NCBI GenBank assembly: GCA_022827055.1
Contig: JAJDTR010000039.1
Location: 1 to 64,000, forward strand
Source of the DNA: Candidatus Poribacteria bacterium
Lineage (GTDB): Bacteria > Poribacteria > WGA-4E > JAJDTR01
Direction of reading: 5' to 3'
Length of the DNA stretch: 64,000 nt
Shown here: in pieces, positions 61,962 through 64,000 of the stretch
Numbering within the stretch: position 1 is the stretch's first letter
Layout: each line of letters starts with the position of its first letter
Program-made: the position numbers and the translations under genes
The notes under the pieces: generated by a model
Databases searched by the model: none
Told to the model about the DNA's origin: nothing
Seen by the model: only the letters and a program-made list of their open reading frames with translations

Positions 61962-63863
61962 TTAGAAGGATGTTCCTAGATTTACGTGAATCTTGCCTTG
62001 AAGCGCGGAGCTACCTTCCGCCAGTCCGTAGTCTATGCGCAATAAACCACCTCGCGATTCCAATCGCATGCCGAGACCGTAACCAACTCGAAGCGGGTCA
62101 AAGACAGACGGCTGATTTATCTGCGTCACCGATCCCATATCGACGAATACGAAGATTCGGGAGGCTCGTCCGACAATTAATCTGTATTCAAAATTTGCGT
62201 AAACACGGCGCGGCCCCGAAAACCAATCTTCGTCATAACCGCGCAGCGTGTTCGCACCACCTAGGTAGAATAGCTCCGTGGGAGGGATGTTGGCTCCCCA
62301 GGTCGTAGCAGCATGCAAACCAATTGCAATGACCTGCTTTCGCCACGTTGGAAGGTATTGTTGAAAATCCGCCCACAACTTTTGGAGCCTAAAGTCTCCT
62401 CGCGAGAACTCGAAAGCCACTGAATCTCGGCGCCCCCGTGTAGGATTCAGAAAGTAGTTCCTACTGTCGCGCATGAGACTAAAAGTGATACCATACTTGG
62501 CGCCGTTTTGAGCCTGAATGTCAAGAGATCCGTTCCGCGGGAACTGGGAAAATGAACGATCTGTGCTGCGAAGCAAATCAACCGGGCCCGTGGGCACGAG
62601 TAACGAAGGCCCCGATGCCGCATAGTCAATTCGCTTATAGGAGATTGCCAGCGCACCTTCAAAAGACTCGCGAATCTGTGTGCTAACTGTCAGACTACCG
62701 GATTGTTCCTCTGATTCCGCGTCGGTGAACTGATTCCGTTGCTTTAGTTGAGCGTATTCCACGTCTATACTGGCGGGTTTTCCAAACACCCAAGGCTCCC
62801 GATAGCCAAATCGCAGCGTTTTGAGTAGCCCCGATTTCCAATAGAAGTTTACTCTGCGTCCGGTACCGAGAAGGTTGTTTTCGCTTGCCTCAATTGTCCC
62901 GGTTAGCCTGGGGGAATCGTCAATCTCTGATGAGGGCGGAGCGTAACCGATAATACCGCTAAATCGACCGGTGCGGGCTTCCGTCATTTGTGCGTGAAAG
63001 GTTATTGTGTCTTGTGTCTGTCCCTCTTCAAGCACGGAAGGATTCACTTCGTAAAAATATCCAAGATTCGTAAGGCGTCGAAGACTTTGGTCAATCTTGC
63101 GCTGATCAAAAACATCGCCGACTTGAATAGGTAACTCGCGCAAAACAACGCTTGACTTTGTTTTCTTTAGACCGGTTAACTTGATTTCGCCAATTCGAAC
63201 TTTATCCCTTTCGTGCACACATAGGTGAAAATCGACCTTGCCGTGATCAGGAAAGAGTTGAAATTCGGATAACTCGATTTGTGCCTTCGGGTGTCCATGT
63301 TTGCTATATAGCGCGAGAATTTGGTCAATTCCACGTTCCAAGGCAATGTGACTAAAAGGTGATTCCTGCTGTAGGCTTAACTCGCGTTTCAGATCCGAGG
63401 TGGGAAATAACCTATTACCACTGATTGTTATCTGTCCCGTTCGAATCTGATTACCCTCGTCGATTCGTATTTGGACATGTACCTGATCAGCAGATACTGG
63501 CACAACTTCGGGATTGATCGATGCGAACACAAACCCAGCTTTTCTGTATTCCTCCATGATTCTCGCCAATCCTGTCATTACCATTTCACGCTGATAAGGT
63601 TTTCCAGCGGGTACACCGAATATCCTTGACAACTCCTTGCGATCAAGGTTCGTATTTCCTTGGAAGGAAATTTGCCTAATCAGATATGTGTTCTTATTGT
63701 CAGGAAGAACAGGATTGGGACCATCACATTGCCCAGCATGCTGCATGAAGATGGGCAGAAAACCAAGTAGGCAACTCGTGAGAAATTGCACACGAAACCT
63801 GCGTAAAACGCCCAATAGGAAATGTTTCGCATAATGCGTTGAATTCTTCATCAGGCGATGCAT
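61962..63863 (-). CDS. BamA/TamA-family outer-membrane protein with POTRA domains
   Basis: The 633-residue protein has a signal peptide, three POTRA-like domains (about residues 60-300, for instance IRQISFQGNTNLDRKELSRI and IGEIKLTGLKKTKSSVVLREL), then a surface-antigen beta barrel with the conserved ANTLRGYDEDWF loop and a C-terminal phenylalanine (NLGTSF). Members insert or translocate outer-membrane proteins. With three POTRA domains rather than five it resembles TamA or a variant BamA. The ATG at 63863 follows AAGGAG by ten bases, and a GTG at 63869 is an alternative. No BamA-associated genes are visible nearby, so it may be a paralog, not the housekeeping copy. Confidence 0.9.
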   Translation of the reverse strand: MHRLMKNSTHYAKHFLLGVLRRFRVQFLTSCLLGFLPIFMQHAGQCDGPNPVLPDNKNTYLIRQISFQGNTNLDRKELSRIFGVPAGKPYQREMVMTGLARIMEEYRKAGFVFASINPEVVPVSADQVHVQIRIDEGNQIRTGQITISGNRLFPTSDLKRELSLQQESPFSHIALERGIDQILALYSKHGHPKAQIELSEFQLFPDHGKVDFHLCVHERDKVRIGEIKLTGLKKTKSSVVLRELPIQVGDVFDQRKIDQSLRRLTNLGYFYEVNPSVLEEGQTQDTITFHAQMTEARTGRFSGIIGYAPPSSEIDDSPRLTGTIEASENNLLGTGRRVNFYWKSGLLKTLRFGYREPWVFGKPASIDVEYAQLKQRNQFTDAESEEQSGSLTVSTQIRESFEGALAISYKRIDYAASGPSLLVPTGPVDLLRSTDRSFSQFPRNGSLDIQAQNGAKYGITFSLMRDSRNYFLNPTRGRRDSVAFEFSRGDFRLQKLWADFQQYLPTWRKQVIAIGLHAATTWGANIPPTELFYLGGANTLRGYDEDWFSGPRRVYANFEYRLIVGRASRIFVFVDMGSVTQINQPSVFDPLRVGYGLGMRLESRGGLLRIDYGLAEGSSALQGKIHVNLGTSF

Positions 63864-64000
63864 CTTCACTTGTCTCCTTGATCGGCACAACAGGTGCTAG
63901 AATTCTAACACATTGACCGAGTGCCAACAAGAAATTTGTCTTGAGAAAAAACGTCAGATGTGATACCATGTAAGTGTAACCGTGTGCAGTAGCTGGAATT

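Noticed and set aside
1-64000. tRNA or rRNA genes
   Set aside because: I looked for T-loop and anticodon-arm patterns and for conserved rRNA words and found none I could support by eye; a covariance search would be decisive.

Overview
No rRNA, tRNA or other taxonomic marker is visible, so the source organism is inferred. The gene set is dense in phytanoyl-CoA dioxygenase-like (PhyH) proteins, Gfo/Idh/MocA oxidoreductases, gluconolactonases, secreted LamG and FG-GAP proteins, WD40 and TPR proteins and caspase-like proteases. GC content is moderate, and the outer-membrane proteins (a POTRA/BamA-type barrel and a TonB-dependent receptor) show a diderm. Together this resembles Candidatus Poribacteria or a related, mostly uncultured marine lineage. 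That is a judgement from gene content only.

Layout. 1-0.9 kb is a mosaic of dispersed repeats. 0.9-9.5 kb holds small-molecule catabolism and uptake: an amidohydrolase, a TauE-type exporter, two Gfo/Idh/MocA dehydrogenases, a sugar isomerase/epimerase, an M81 (MlrC-type) metallopeptidase, and a two-gene solute:sodium symporter unit. 9.5-11.6 kb has two tandem secreted LamG proteins formed by a local duplication that also copied the end of the symporter gene. 12.4-18.2 kb is a translationally coupled TPR / CRTAC1-like / CRTAC1-like operon. 18.4-23.2 kb is an iron block: a Rieske protein and a ferric ABC transporter on the minus strand, with bacterioferritin divergent from them, followed by a promoter with palindromic operators but no gene. 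Two DUF4377-like lipoproteins come next. 24.8-27.2 kb is a coupled GNAT-PIN-ASCH / ASCH gene pair that looks like an RNA-targeting conflict module.

27.5-38.7 kb, all minus strand, is a signalling region. It has an ECF sigma factor fused through a membrane segment to 14 WD40 repeats, a twin-caspase outer-membrane protein overlapping a zinc-finger anti-sigma factor, a small lipoprotein, a TonB-dependent receptor and a second ECF sigma factor. 38.9-50 kb is catabolic again: an enolase-superfamily protein, a lactate/malate dehydrogenase-type enzyme, a gluconolactonase, four PhyH dioxygenases, another Gfo/Idh/MocA enzyme and an alpha/beta hydrolase. A 236-bp MITE with a 10-bp target duplication lies inside this stretch. 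50-57.1 kb encodes six secreted proteins in three paralogous pairs. 57.3-63.9 kb has a gluconolactonase, a creatininase / nitrilase-fold / RraA cassette, a VOC protein and a BamA/TamA-like barrel.

The catabolic genes look suited to oxidising sugar acids, polyols and small amides. The secreted proteins probably act in adhesion or polymer binding. All four LamG proteins and both members of a second secreted family share one short C-terminal motif (GK-x-x-TTW-x-x-I/V-K), which may be an export or anchoring tag. The regions most worth follow-up are 24.8-27.2 kb, 27.5-38.7 kb, the orphan promoter near 23.4 kb, and this shared C-terminal motif.
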